A stretch of 27,451 bases of DNA from Gammaproteobacteria bacterium UBA7310 (GCA_002471665.1 DKQK01000031.1:1-27451), one strand, 5' to 3'; shown: positions 6,989-16,110, counted from the stretch's first letter. Notes: generated by a model not told the origin, from the letters alone. Translations and numbers: made by a program.

Positions 6989-8140
6989 ATGACTATCAAG
7001 CAAAAACTGATACACCACATTGCCAACCCACTGGAATGGAGTTCATCCAGAAAAACAGCTCTGTTGCTGTGGATGTACCTGTTCGATCAGCTGTTGTACA
7101 CCGCGTTTATTGTGCTTGGCCAGTATCACCCTTTGGTGGCGCCCTGGTTTGATCAGCAGCAGGCGGCGTTACACAGTTATTATTTTATGTTGCTCATGGT
7201 GACGTCAGCGGCATTACTGGTGTTGGTGCATTTTACGCCGCCACGGTACCGGAATAACGTGGCAATCGAGTACATGGGCTGCCTTTTTTTCGGTCTGACC
7301 CATGTGTATTACGGTTACTGTGTCGGATTGATGTCGCTGCCGGTGGGAGTGGTGCTGGTGGGGACACCGGTGGTGGGGTTTATTTTTCTTGATTTGTGGG
7401 CGGTGGCCACGGCCTTTGTTGCCAGCCTGTTGCTGGTGGTGGTGCTCAGTACTGCCACGCTGATGGAGCAGTTGCCCTATGCTCCCTTGTTGCAGAACCT
7501 GTACCGGGCCGATGGTCAGATGGAAGCAATATGGGTGATCTCTTACTCGATTCTGGCGTCACCTCACCTGTTCTTCATTTTCACGCTGGCATACTATGTG
7601 TTACAGCGTTGGCGGGTCAGGGAGCAACAGGTGGTCGCGCTCAGTCGCACAGATTCCCTCACCGGGCTGATTAACCGTCGTCATATTGTGGAATTGTTAT
7701 CCATTGAGAAAACAGAATGTGAATCACTGAAACTTCCATTGTCTGTTGTTATGGTGGATCTGGATCACTTCAAGAAAATCAATGACGGTTGGGGCCATGA
7801 TGTCGGGGATCGAGCGCTGATTGCTGCGGCTGCGGCACTGCGCAGTGCGGTGCGACAGAATGATCATGTGGGGCGCTATGGCGGTGAAGAGTTTTTGGTG
7901 GTATTGCCCGGTTTGGACGCCACCCAGGCGCGTATGTTGGCGGAACGCATTCGTACCACTATTGCCGCAACCGTATTGGAATTACCGAACAATCAGTGTT
8001 TGTCTTTGTCCGCGAGTTTGGGGATGAGTTGTGTCGCGGTAGCCGATGAGGTCACAGTGGAGCACCTGATTAAGCAGGCTGATCTGGCGTTGTACCGGGC
8101 GAAGGATTCCGGCCGCGATCAATTAGTGGTTGCTGCCTGA
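6989..8140 (+). CDS. Diguanylate cyclase with six-helix membrane sensor (copy 2)
   Basis: This 383-residue paralog of the gene at 5630 has the same architecture: six helices (about 22-207), then a GGDEF domain with RTDSLTGLINRR, MVDLDHFKKIND, GGEEF at 298-302 and an RQND I-site five residues before it. I chose the ATG at 6989 because it puts the conserved NPLEW motif at the same residue (13-17) as in copy 1; a GTG at 6977 is possible. The extracytoplasmic loops differ most from copy 1, while helices 3-5 are nearly identical, which fits divergence in signal sensing. The third copy follows after 44 bp and is probably co-transcribed. Confidence 0.9.
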   Translation: MTIKQKLIHHIANPLEWSSSRKTALLLWMYLFDQLLYTAFIVLGQYHPLVAPWFDQQQAALHSYYFMLLMVTSAALLVLVHFTPPRYRNNVAIEYMGCLFFGLTHVYYGYCVGLMSLPVGVVLVGTPVVGFIFLDLWAVATAFVASLLLVVVLSTATLMEQLPYAPLLQNLYRADGQMEAIWVISYSILASPHLFFIFTLAYYVLQRWRVREQQVVALSRTDSLTGLINRRHIVELLSIEKTECESLKLPLSVVMVDLDHFKKINDGWGHDVGDRALIAAAAALRSAVRQNDHVGRYGGEEFLVVLPGLDATQARMLAERIRTTIAATVLELPNNQCLSLSASLGMSCVAVADEVTVEHLIKQADLALYRAKDSGRDQLVVAA

Positions 8141-8184
8141 TATGATCCGGTTTTTTGTTGAGTGAATAATGAGTTGGGGCTCGG

Positions 8185-9369
8185 ATGTCAGTCATTAACA
8201 TTACAAGAAAAATCACCAAAGCAGCCAATCGCCGCATCGGCAATCCACTGGAATGGCAATCCAGCTCCAAAGCCATGTTGCTGGGGGCGGTTACTGCAAT
8301 TCTTTATTTGCATTACGCGTTGTGGGCAGAGTTCCTGTTACTGTCCGGTAATGAAGCAGACCATATTGATCTGGACTACCTGGCCGGGGAGCTGGATTAT
8401 TTCTATGGCTTTGTGTTTGCGTCTTTGGGCCTGGTGGTGGCCACCTATCTGGCGCAACGCAGTACTCGTGATCTGGTGGCCTATGAGTATGTCGCTGCCT
8501 TGTATTTCGGCCTGTCGTTATGCTATTTCAGCTATCAGGTGGGTACCTTGTCGTTACCAGTGGGTGCGGTGATGGTGGGTGCACCGGTGGTGGGCTTTAT
8601 CTTTTTCAACCGTAGCGCCATTGTGTTGGCGCTGGTACTGTCCGCGTTGGTGCAATTGATTCTCTCTTTTGGTGCCGCCTGGCAGTGGTGGGCCTATGCG
8701 CCCATCTACCGTGATGGACCGCAGCTGCTGGTGGCACCTTCAGCCTATACCACCTTCCAGATGTACATATTCACTTTTCCCCATTTGGTGTTTCTGGTGC
8801 TGGTTTCCTATCTGGTGTTGCGCCGCTGGCGTGATCGCGAGGAAAGAGTTCGTTTACTCAGCATTACCGACCCGTTAACCGGCCTGTTTAACCGGCGCAG
8901 TATTTTGGTTCATTTGGAGCAGGAACAGGAACGCAGTCGCAAGAAAGGGCCGGCGTTGTCACTGCTGATGGTGGATCTGGATAACTTTAAATCCATCAAT
9001 GATGATAAAGGCCACGAGGCTGGGGATTTCGCCTTAATAGCGGCGGCGGATGCCCTGCAGCAGAGTTTGCGTCAGAATGATCGGGTGGGGCGCTATGGTG
9101 GCGAGGAGTTTTTGATTATTCTCCCCGGCACCGATTTGGATGGGGCCAGAAAACTGGCCGAGCGCTGTCGTCAGCAGTTGGAATCCACCAATGTGCGTTT
9201 GGAGAGTGGTGAGAACCTCAGGTTAACCGGCAGCTTCGGCCTGGTATGCAATGAGGGTGATGTGCACATGGATGTAGACGAGCTGTTGCGCCGCGCGGAC
9301 CGGGCCATGTATCAGGCAAAGGAAGCAGGCAAGAATCGGGTGGTACTGGATGGTGAGGGCGTGGTTTGA
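8185..9369 (+). CDS. Diguanylate cyclase with six-helix membrane sensor (copy 3)
   Basis: This third paralog has 394 residues and a longer N-terminal tail before IGNPLEWQSSSKAMLL (18-33). The membrane core TLSLPVGAVMVGAPVVGFIF (121-140) is retained, while the GGDEF half has diverged more. Active-site parts are intact: TDPLTGLFNRRS, MVDLDNFKSIND, GGEEF (305-309) and the RQND I-site (296-299). It lacks the shared leader block of copies 1 and 2 and sits 44 bp behind copy 2, so it likely depends on copy 2's promoter. It converges on the acylase gene with a 24-bp gap and no clear terminator. Confidence 0.9.
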   Translation: MSVINITRKITKAANRRIGNPLEWQSSSKAMLLGAVTAILYLHYALWAEFLLLSGNEADHIDLDYLAGELDYFYGFVFASLGLVVATYLAQRSTRDLVAYEYVAALYFGLSLCYFSYQVGTLSLPVGAVMVGAPVVGFIFFNRSAIVLALVLSALVQLILSFGAAWQWWAYAPIYRDGPQLLVAPSAYTTFQMYIFTFPHLVFLVLVSYLVLRRWRDREERVRLLSITDPLTGLFNRRSILVHLEQEQERSRKKGPALSLLMVDLDNFKSINDDKGHEAGDFALIAAADALQQSLRQNDRVGRYGGEEFLIILPGTDLDGARKLAERCRQQLESTNVRLESGENLRLTGSFGLVCNEGDVHMDVDELLRRADRAMYQAKEAGKNRVVLDGEGVV

Positions 9370-9393
9370 TCCGCACCCTCTGGTGTGCATGCG

Positions 9394-11922
9394 CTAGGGC
9401 TGGCTCACATCCAAATTCAGTCTTGTTTCCGAGAGGGTGTTGGCCCGGATGTCTTTTTCTGTAAAGTGCAGGGGGCGCAACGCCGGTTGATGTGAATAGA
9501 GCCGGGTTTGGTCGTCACGATGTACAGAAGTGGGATCGATGGATTGAGAGTAGGTCATCAGGCCCCGTGCTTGCGGCCCCTGTTGGGTGAAACTGACAAA
9601 CATGATCCAACTGGAGCCCTGCGATATCTGGTAACCCTGGCCTTCGGCACTGATCTGGCTGCCGGGGATAGGGGGATAAACATGACGGGGGATTAAGGAG
9701 CTGTCATCGGCGATGGAACGAAACACGTTAAAACCACCTTCCACGTTATTGGCACCCTCCCAGGGCAGCTTTTCACCACTGGGGGTGCCATCCAGATTCG
9801 AGTATTCCACAAACTGAACCTCCCCCAGGCGGGCATCCAGCGCCACCCCGGTTTCCTGCAATACCAATACGGCTCTGGCCAGGTGCTGTAACACCACATC
9901 GTTGCTGGCCAGGGTGTTGGGCGTGTTGATCGGATCGGTGGGATCAAAGGGGGCTAACCACTGGGGATCGGTGGCAAACTGTTGGGCGAATTCGCGAAAG
10001 ACATGGGCACCGCGGCTGTTTTTTCCATAGCGGCCATCCCAGGATGCCAACCCGTGACAGGCCGGTGCAATGTTGACGGCCAGCGTCTGTGTTGATGCTG
10101 TCGCCGTTGACGTCCCGGGTATGGGGATCTCTACCGCAACCGGCTCATGACCCTGAATGCGGCACAACTCCAACAGGTCGTCCAGTACGGCTTCCGCCAG
10201 GAAAGCCCGCTCGCTGAACAACATCTGTTCCAGATCATCCAGGTCAAAACGGCCATCCTGGCCGGCGCTGTCGCTGAGCAGACTGTGTGCCATGCGGGAA
10301 CGCAGGGTTTGTTCGGTATGGGTTGCGCCGTAGAGAATGGAATAGTCAGTCAGTGGGGATGCGGGATTGGTAAGCCAATAGCTGTCGTTGGAGTTTTGTA
10401 CAAAGTCGGTGCGCTCCAGCTTGGGCGCCTGTTCATAGGGAACCGGGCCGTCAAAATCAAAAACCGCCGAAGTGCCGGGCAGGATGCTGAAGCCGATGGA
10501 TTCACGGGTCTGGACTAAAATGGGATCGCTGCGCAGCGCCTGTTCGGCAGTGGGGGTCAGATTGGGTACGGTGGAGTCGTCGATGTAGAAGGTATTGCCC
10601 TGCTGATCTACGGCCAGCGTGTTGTTGAACAGTACACCGTCGTATTGGCGGAAGCTTTGCTTGAACTGGTCCATGTTGTGAGCCAGGTTCATGGCCAGCC
10701 AGTGATCCACAATATCGAAGTTCCGTTGGTTCACGTCCTTGATGCTGTAGGCCACGTAACGGGATTGCTCATCGGTACCCCAGGGCAGTACGTCCGGAAC
10801 CACAAGCATGGGGCCAAAGTCACTGTAATACACTTTTTTGGAAAAGGGCAGAACCGTGCCAGGCGCGACGGCTACGTCCAGGGTCAGGGTTTTTTCGGTC
10901 ATGGTGCGGGGTGCTCCGTCCACCAGATAGGTCAGCCCGCTGCTGTCGTCGGGGTCAAGCATAAGCTGGTAGACGATAAAATGTTCGGCAGTGGAATAGG
11001 TATGGGACCAGGCCAGGTGCTGGTTAAAGCCCACGTTGACCACGCCCGGTGTGCCGTAGAGGGAGGCGCCCATCACATCCAATACCCCCGCGATGGTGGA
11101 GTGAAACTGCCAGAAACGCAGGATACCGGTGTGGGGAAAGTGGGGATTGGCCATCAGTAATCCTTTGCCGTTGGCGCTCAGTTCTTTGCCAATCGCCCAG
11201 GCGTTGGAGCCCAGCGCCTGGGGATGGGAGCGGGGTAGCTGCGGCAGCCTGATGTTGTGGCTTAGCGGTAATCCCGGTTGCGGTTTGCTGTTGTCTGCCA
11301 GCGGGGTGGGCAGATAGCTGGTGTCCGGTGGTGCGGCCAGAAAAATCGGTGCCAGGAAGTTACCGGAACCCGGTAACAGGGCCGTGCCCAGCAGCGCGGT
11401 GAGCATATCGATCTCATCGATGGGTTGTACCCAGGGTTGACCGGCACAATTGGGATCCAGCTGGTCCCGGCCGGTTTTGGCCAGGTAATGATTGAATCCG
11501 CGGCTGTAGCCCAGCAGCATGGCTTTGGTGTTGTCAGTCAAGCCGGCATAGCCCTGTTCCGCCTGCTGGCGAATGCCCAGTGCCAGATAGCTGAAGTCGG
11601 AAATCAGGTTGGCGCTGTCGCCGGACCCCGGAATTTTATCAGGGCCGTAAAATTGTGAGCGGCGGCTGTTGTAGCGGGCCACTATGTCCAGCAGCATGCA
11701 GGCGTTGTCCTCTGAAAACGCGTAGCCGATGCCAAAGGACAGGCTCTCCAGATTATCCGCCTGGATGTGCGGGACACCGTAGTCGGTACGACGAATGGTG
11801 GCTTGCAATACGCCGTCGTCGTCAAACGCGATCAATTGTTGCTGAAAGCAGCCGGTAAAATTCAGGCTGGCCAGGGTGAGTGCAAGCGCACCAATGACGC
11901 CTGGGATGCGTAGTCTGCTCAT
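9394..11922 (-). CDS. Penicillin/AHL acylase-family Ntn hydrolase, probable lipoprotein
   Basis: This 842-residue protein is of the penicillin G acylase / acyl-homoserine lactone acylase family (cephalosporin acylase, PvdQ, aculeacin acylase). These are made as precursors and cleaved autocatalytically to expose a beta-chain N-terminal Ser. That site is LG-SNAWAIG with Ser239; the following MANPHFPH segment is the usual oxyanion/substrate region. An alpha-chain region (about 40-200) and a spacer precede it. The N-terminus is a signal sequence ending FTGC (Cys25), a slightly non-standard lipobox. AAGGA precedes the ATG. The substrate is unknown: an amide with an acyl chain, possibly a quorum-sensing lactone or an aliphatic amide. 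Confidence 0.85.
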   Translation of the reverse strand: MSRLRIPGVIGALALTLASLNFTGCFQQQLIAFDDDGVLQATIRRTDYGVPHIQADNLESLSFGIGYAFSEDNACMLLDIVARYNSRRSQFYGPDKIPGSGDSANLISDFSYLALGIRQQAEQGYAGLTDNTKAMLLGYSRGFNHYLAKTGRDQLDPNCAGQPWVQPIDEIDMLTALLGTALLPGSGNFLAPIFLAAPPDTSYLPTPLADNSKPQPGLPLSHNIRLPQLPRSHPQALGSNAWAIGKELSANGKGLLMANPHFPHTGILRFWQFHSTIAGVLDVMGASLYGTPGVVNVGFNQHLAWSHTYSTAEHFIVYQLMLDPDDSSGLTYLVDGAPRTMTEKTLTLDVAVAPGTVLPFSKKVYYSDFGPMLVVPDVLPWGTDEQSRYVAYSIKDVNQRNFDIVDHWLAMNLAHNMDQFKQSFRQYDGVLFNNTLAVDQQGNTFYIDDSTVPNLTPTAEQALRSDPILVQTRESIGFSILPGTSAVFDFDGPVPYEQAPKLERTDFVQNSNDSYWLTNPASPLTDYSILYGATHTEQTLRSRMAHSLLSDSAGQDGRFDLDDLEQMLFSERAFLAEAVLDDLLELCRIQGHEPVAVEIPIPGTSTATASTQTLAVNIAPACHGLASWDGRYGKNSRGAHVFREFAQQFATDPQWLAPFDPTDPINTPNTLASNDVVLQHLARAVLVLQETGVALDARLGEVQFVEYSNLDGTPSGEKLPWEGANNVEGGFNVFRSIADDSSLIPRHVYPPIPGSQISAEGQGYQISQGSSWIMFVSFTQQGPQARGLMTYSQSIDPTSVHRDDQTRLYSHQPALRPLHFTEKDIRANTLSETRLNLDVSQP

Positions 11923-12039
11923 AATGTAATCCTTGTTGTGGGTGGTGATTTCCCTATCCTGGGAACATTTTTTATAGCGCAGAACAGCGGGATCGAACAG
12001 CGGAAAACAGCGGTGGGTCAGGCGGGGTGATGGAATGCA

Positions 12040-12071
12040 GACCGGCAGGACGGCAAAGCATCCCGCCGGTC
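12040..12071 (-). terminator. Strong hairpin after the HlyD gene
   Basis: GACCGGC-A-GGA at 12040-12050 pairs with TCC-C-GCCGGTC at 12061-12071, with one A/C mismatch and a 10-nt loop. It lies just downstream of the HlyD-family gene. There is no T-run after it on the - strand, so it may protect the mRNA 3' end or act with Rho rather than be a classic intrinsic terminator. The remainder of 11923-12083 holds the acylase leader. Confidence 0.45.
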
Positions 12072-12083
12072 TGTTGAGCGGGA

Positions 12084-13037
12084 TTAGTGGAACGGGAACA
12101 GATAGTTCATCCAGGCAGACATGCGCAGTAATATCTTGCGCATGATCGCCACATGGTGGGCGTGCTCACTGTAGATGGCCGCCTGACCGAATGCACCGCC
12201 GGGTACCATATGACGATAGGCGTCGAAGGCCGGATCGGTGATCTGAATCTGAACCGGAATGCGCCCTGCCTGGTTGTTGTCCGTCATGAGATTGCCACTG
12301 GGCTGTATCTGACCTTCTGCTGTCACCGGCAGTACACTGAGGACCTTGCCACTGAAGACCTGGCCGGGAATACCGTCAAACGCGATTTCCGCTTCTTCAT
12401 TCGCCTGCAGTCTGAGCAGACTGTTCTGGCGAAACCAGCCGGCGAAGATGTCCTCCTCGTGGTGAACAAACACCATCACTGGCCGCAGTGGCAGGCTGAC
12501 TGCCATCATGCCGGGATGCAGAAAAAGTTGGGTAACATAGCCATTGGTGGGGGCCCGCACCACGGTTTCATCCAGGTTATCCTGCGCCGCCAGCAGTTGG
12601 GCGGTCAGGTCGTCCACTTTGGCTTGAGCCAGATCCTGATTGCGGCGCGGACCGGCACCGCTCTTGGCCAGTTGTGTGGCCCGTGCCAGATCTTCCCGGG
12701 CGGATGTCAGTTCGGCGGTGATGGATTCCACTTTCGCCCTGTACTGCACGTCATCGATGCGAAACAATACGTCGCCCTTTTGCACCGGGGTGTTGGCGCG
12801 GACGGTAACGTCCGTCACCCGGCCGGAGACAGTGGGAACGATGGGGGTGGTGGCCACGTACTTGCGCACCCGCTCTGAGTAGGGGTGATTGTAATTCATG
12901 GCGGTAACCAGGGTGCCGATGATGACCACCCCACCCAGCACGGCGCTGGGTACGGTCCATTTGTTGACGGGCACCCTGAACACTTTGAAGATAAACAGGC
13001 AGATGGCACCATAGGTAAGGATCAGCAGCATTTCCAT
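12084..13037 (-). CDS. HlyD-family membrane fusion protein (YibH/YiaV-like)
   Basis: This 317-residue periplasmic adaptor subunit is anchored by N-terminal helices (about 3-18 and 30-47). It has the split lipoyl-like domain (about 65-95 with VSGRVTDVTVRANTPVQKGD, closing near 160-170 with VVRAPTNGYVTQLF) around a short helical hairpin (about 100-150), then a beta-barrel domain with GQVFSGKVLSVLP. Such proteins bridge inner-membrane pumps to the outer membrane, but no pump is adjacent. The start overlaps the upstream DUF3302 stop by one base (TGATG), so translation is coupled. The same pair occurs in E. coli as yibI-yibH and yiaW-yiaV. Confidence 0.85.
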   Translation of the reverse strand: MEMLLILTYGAICLFIFKVFRVPVNKWTVPSAVLGGVVIIGTLVTAMNYNHPYSERVRKYVATTPIVPTVSGRVTDVTVRANTPVQKGDVLFRIDDVQYRAKVESITAELTSAREDLARATQLAKSGAGPRRNQDLAQAKVDDLTAQLLAAQDNLDETVVRAPTNGYVTQLFLHPGMMAVSLPLRPVMVFVHHEEDIFAGWFRQNSLLRLQANEEAEIAFDGIPGQVFSGKVLSVLPVTAEGQIQPSGNLMTDNNQAGRIPVQIQITDPAFDAYRHMVPGGAFGQAAIYSEHAHHVAIMRKILLRMSAWMNYLFPFH

Positions 13038-13396
13038 CAGTCGCGTACTCCTGTTTCCGGGGTGGTGCTTTCCTGTGGTGGCTGTTCCAGTTGCAGCAGG
13101 CGCTGGTTTAGCTGTGCCAGTTGCTGCTCCAGGGCTTCTATGTGCTGCCGGCTGTCACGTCCATCCTGAAACCCCCAGCCTCGATCCGAGCGATACAGCG
13201 TGGCCCAGATCCAGAGAAAAGGCCAGATCACGTGTAACGTCAGCAGGCTGATCCAACCTGCCACGTGAATGGCATCCTGATGCGGATGGTGGCGGTGTTT
13301 GGCGATTTCATAGGGAATGTCGTGAATGGCAATAATGCCATAGAACAACACCACCGCCACGAACAGCAGTATGGCCAGGGCGACATATTCCAGCAT
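13037..13396 (-). CDS. DUF3302 inner membrane protein (YibI/YiaW-like)
   Basis: This 119-residue protein has helices at about 4-24 and 46-67, with the family's conserved IHDIPYEIAKHRHHPHQDAI (23-42) and HVIWPFLWIWATLYRSDRGWG. Its C-terminal third is a Gln/Leu-rich coiled coil (about 85-107). It is translationally coupled to the HlyD gene behind it, matching the conserved E. coli pairs. The role is unknown; it may help assemble or position the HlyD subunit. A 21-bp gap separates it from the PhoD-like gene upstream, so all three may share a transcript. Confidence 0.85.
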   Translation of the reverse strand: MLEYVALAILLFVAVVLFYGIIAIHDIPYEIAKHRHHPHQDAIHVAGWISLLTLHVIWPFLWIWATLYRSDRGWGFQDGRDSRQHIEALEQQLAQLNQRLLQLEQPPQESTTPETGVRD

Positions 13397-13417
13397 AGGG
13401 GATGCTCCGCTTCAGGA

Positions 13418-14896
13418 TCAGGCTAAAGGATAGATTGGTTTATCTTTGGATTCACAGATCCAGCGTGCCCACAATTTTTTGTCATCGCCTTCCTGCAGGT
13501 CGACAAAGTTGCGACTGCGCAGATACTTGTCGGAATGATAAGGCTGCAGCATGGAGATCTCAATGCTGTGATCTTCGTTCATGTACTCCTTGCAATCATT
13601 GGTTACCGCCATGATGCCGAGCCAGGCGATGCGGCTGGGGGCCGGGTGTACGATGCCGGAGGACACAATCTGATGAATGCGTTGCCCGTTACCACGGCGG
13701 TCATTGATCACCCCCAGGCATCCGATGTGCACGTCGCCCGATAGAATCACCGTCTTGCCGCCGCGTTTTTCATGGTTGGCCAGCAGGCGCATGATCAGGC
13801 GGGCCCGTTCACCCTGGTGTTCCTTGGCGCGCCAATGGTCTTTCAGGTCATCGGTGAGTTCTTCTTCCCAGGGGGTAACGTCGAGCACGGATTCACTGAA
13901 AGAAAAATCACGGTACACCACGGGCACTGCAGACAGCAGCAATAGATGGCCGTCGGTGGCGCGGGTGTTCAGGTAATCAATCAGGTCAGCCCACTGCTGT
14001 TTGCTCATTACCTGTTCCAGGGTACGTTCACCCCGGTTGTCCATGGCCACAATGTGATAACCACGAAACTCGAAGCCCAGCGCATAGTGGCCGGCGGCGA
14101 TGTTGAGCAGGCTTTTGTTCTGCTGGGAGCGAATCTGGAACAGTTCAAAATAGTGTTTGGCGATGCTGAAAATACCCTGGAATACATGACAGTTCTGCAG
14201 GTCGTCGGGGTAGCTGCCCCAGCCGTCAAAAATGTCGTGATCATCCCACATCATGACGCTGGGTATGCTGGCGAACACTTCCGCCATATCCGGATCGCTC
14301 CAGCGGGAGCGGTACAGATCGTCGTAGAAGCGTTCAACCTGCTGTGCCATGGTTTTGGTAAAGGTGGTGCGCTTTGATGTTTTCTTGCTTCGGGACAGTT
14401 TGCCCCAGGTTTTCAGGCTGGGCACGCTGCCCCACATTTCGTCGGCATAGAGTTGATCCCCGCCCATCAGCAGCAGGGAATAGGGTTCCTCCTGATGGCA
14501 ACGTTTCAGGCGCTCCCACAATGCGTAGGGGGTATCGGTTTTGTTGACCAGGTCCGCACTGGAAAAACCATTACAGGAAGCGTAGGCAAATCGGGGTTTT
14601 TCATCGGCGGCCGGCACGTAAAAGGTCCAGTCATGTTGACCTTGGGCGTTAACGGCCTGATCGCCGTTCAAGTTAACATGATAGCGTACCAGCTTGGCGC
14701 TGCTGTGAGGCGCTTCGGTGTGTTCCGCCCGCCAGAAAAAACTGCTGCCGGTCTCGCCCACTTTACTGGCGGCGCGGCTGTGTCCATTGAGGTTTACCTG
14801 GGCTTCGGTTACCGATTTATCGGTGCTGAAGCAGATGGTGTATAACGCGTCGGATTCCAGGCCCAGTAATGGCCCCACCTGAATTTTGGCGCTCAT
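13418..14896 (-). CDS. PhoD-like metallophosphatase
   Basis: This 492-residue enzyme has a C-terminal calcineurin-like/PhoD catalytic domain. Metal-site motifs are MGGDQLYADE (144-153), MWDDHDIFDGWG (216-227) and LSGDVHIG (385-392); SCNG (107-110) marks the start of the catalytic core. Residues 1-95 form a beta-rich N-terminal domain. PhoD enzymes usually carry a Tat signal; none is seen here, so this one probably acts in the cytoplasm and may not be a classic alkaline phosphatase. AGGGG precedes the ATG. It resembles a branch of large uncharacterised PhoD homologs, with phosphodiester or phosphomonoester activity predicted. Confidence 0.85.
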   Translation of the reverse strand: MSAKIQVGPLLGLESDALYTICFSTDKSVTEAQVNLNGHSRAASKVGETGSSFFWRAEHTEAPHSSAKLVRYHVNLNGDQAVNAQGQHDWTFYVPAADEKPRFAYASCNGFSSADLVNKTDTPYALWERLKRCHQEEPYSLLLMGGDQLYADEMWGSVPSLKTWGKLSRSKKTSKRTTFTKTMAQQVERFYDDLYRSRWSDPDMAEVFASIPSVMMWDDHDIFDGWGSYPDDLQNCHVFQGIFSIAKHYFELFQIRSQQNKSLLNIAAGHYALGFEFRGYHIVAMDNRGERTLEQVMSKQQWADLIDYLNTRATDGHLLLLSAVPVVYRDFSFSESVLDVTPWEEELTDDLKDHWRAKEHQGERARLIMRLLANHEKRGGKTVILSGDVHIGCLGVINDRRGNGQRIHQIVSSGIVHPAPSRIAWLGIMAVTNDCKEYMNEDHSIEISMLQPYHSDKYLRSRNFVDLQEGDDKKLWARWICESKDKPIYPLA

Positions 14897-14954
14897 GTTA
14901 TCCCCTGATCTTATAAAGTAATCGTACCTGAATGTGGGCTACCGATAGTGTCGG

Positions 14955-15818
14955 TTATCGATAGAACTCAGGTGCATGTTTGATGTCGGCATTTTGTTCT
15001 TTGTCGTGCTGTATCCACAGTTGCGCACCACTGCTTTGTACCAGTTGTTCGATTTGCTCCATGCTGTGCAGTGTCTGTTGCTTGTCGAAGTTAAAGGCCG
15101 GAACGCGGCGCTGTTCGCGGTTGCTGGTGAAGTGGTACAGATCCCCGGACAGAATAATGCGCCCGCTTTGGGGCAGATCCAGATACAGTAACTGATGGCC
15201 CGGGGTGTGCCCCGGCGTGCTTTTGATAACGACACGGCCATCGCCGAATACATCGTAATCACCCTGCAGGCGTTTGCTGTTGTTTGCGTTGAATCCGCTG
15301 TAGCTGTCCGGATCGAAACCGTATTGGTGGGCGTTGTCGCCAAAGGCTGCGGTGAACTCCGCCTCCTGGATCAACAGGGTGGCGTTGGAAAACCAGTTGG
15401 CGTTGCCCGTGTGGTCCGAGTGAAAGTGGGATATGCCCAGCCATTCGATTTCTTCGGGTGTGACGCCGATGGACTTTAACTGATCCTGCAACGGCTCGGT
15501 CACGCTCATGTGAAAGGCGCCGTCCATAAACTCGACACCGTCGGGGCCGAAATGATCGGGCAGGCCGGTGTCCCAGAACAGATCCCCCTGTGGATGACGA
15601 ATCAGGTAACAGCTGTTGGTCAGTTGTTTGCTCTGCCCCTGGTTGACGCCGGGGGAAAACAGGGACACATCCCGTGATTCGATATTACCGCAGTGGAACA
15701 CGTACAATGTGATGTCGGACTCTTGGGTGGGTTGGGTGGCACAGGCGCTCAAGCCCAGCACGGCGGCTGCACTGATCCACAACGCGGCCAGAACGGCGCT
15801 TGGAGTTTTTTGCTTCAT
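14955..15818 (-). CDS. MBL-fold lipoprotein, AHL lactonase-like
   Basis: This 287-residue protein has a signal peptide ending LSAC (Cys26), a good lipobox, so it is probably anchored in the envelope. The metallo-beta-lactamase fold is complete: SHFHSDHTGN (metal ligands at 131-136), TPGHTPGH (His204), LSGDLYHF (Asp226) and IQHDKE (His271). Overall length and the N-terminal FWDTGLP / SCYLI motifs fit the N-acyl homoserine lactonase branch (AiiA/AttM-like), but other lactones or esters are possible. I chose the ATG at 15818, which has AGGGA at proper distance; the ATG at 15824 sits too close. It is last in the GNAT-EamA-slyX run. Confidence 0.8.
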   Translation of the reverse strand: MKQKTPSAVLAALWISAAAVLGLSACATQPTQESDITLYVFHCGNIESRDVSLFSPGVNQGQSKQLTNSCYLIRHPQGDLFWDTGLPDHFGPDGVEFMDGAFHMSVTEPLQDQLKSIGVTPEEIEWLGISHFHSDHTGNANWFSNATLLIQEAEFTAAFGDNAHQYGFDPDSYSGFNANNSKRLQGDYDVFGDGRVVIKSTPGHTPGHQLLYLDLPQSGRIILSGDLYHFTSNREQRRVPAFNFDKQQTLHSMEQIEQLVQSSGAQLWIQHDKEQNADIKHAPEFYR

Positions 15819-15877
15819 AATCATTCCCTGATGGGGTTCAACTTTATCTTGCTTCAGCTTATTAATCTTGGTTCAGC

Positions 15878-16078
15878 TTAATAGTGGGGCGGTTTTTCAT
15901 CGACCTCTGCACCGGGTTGCGATTGCATTAGATCCTGCACTTTGCCCAATAAAAGCTGCACGGTTTTTTCCAGCTTGTCGATCTGTTGCTGCTGGCGGTA
16001 GATGATGTCGCTCAATTCCTGAATGGTATCATCCTGAAATGCCATGCGGGTTTCAATGTCGATAATTTTTTCTTGCAT
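15878..16078 (-). CDS. slyX: SlyX family protein
   Basis: This 66-residue protein is almost entirely coiled coil (about 1-50), with the family pattern IETRMAFQDDTIQELSD and YRQQQQIDKLEKTVQLL, ending in the diagnostic PPHY. SlyX is widespread in gammaproteobacteria, but its function is unknown. An AGAGGTG ribosome site precedes the ATG. It lies 32 bp behind the EamA transporter gene and 59 bp ahead of the MBL lipoprotein gene, all in one direction. Confidence 0.95.
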   Translation of the reverse strand: MQEKIIDIETRMAFQDDTIQELSDIIYRQQQQIDKLEKTVQLLLGKVQDLMQSQPGAEVDEKPPHY

Positions 16079-16110
16079 GATGGTTCACACCTCTTGATTG
16101 AGCGTGGTTT

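Noticed and set aside
12153..12878. 241-codon + strand open frame opposite the HlyD gene
   Set aside because: The opposite strand has a complete HlyD-family protein with coupled start; this frame has no recognisable domain.
15853..15880. TTCAGCTTA repeated twice, 19 bp apart, at the slyX/MBL junction
   Set aside because: It is only 9 bp, it overlaps the slyX stop codon, and there is no regulator context, so chance is likely.
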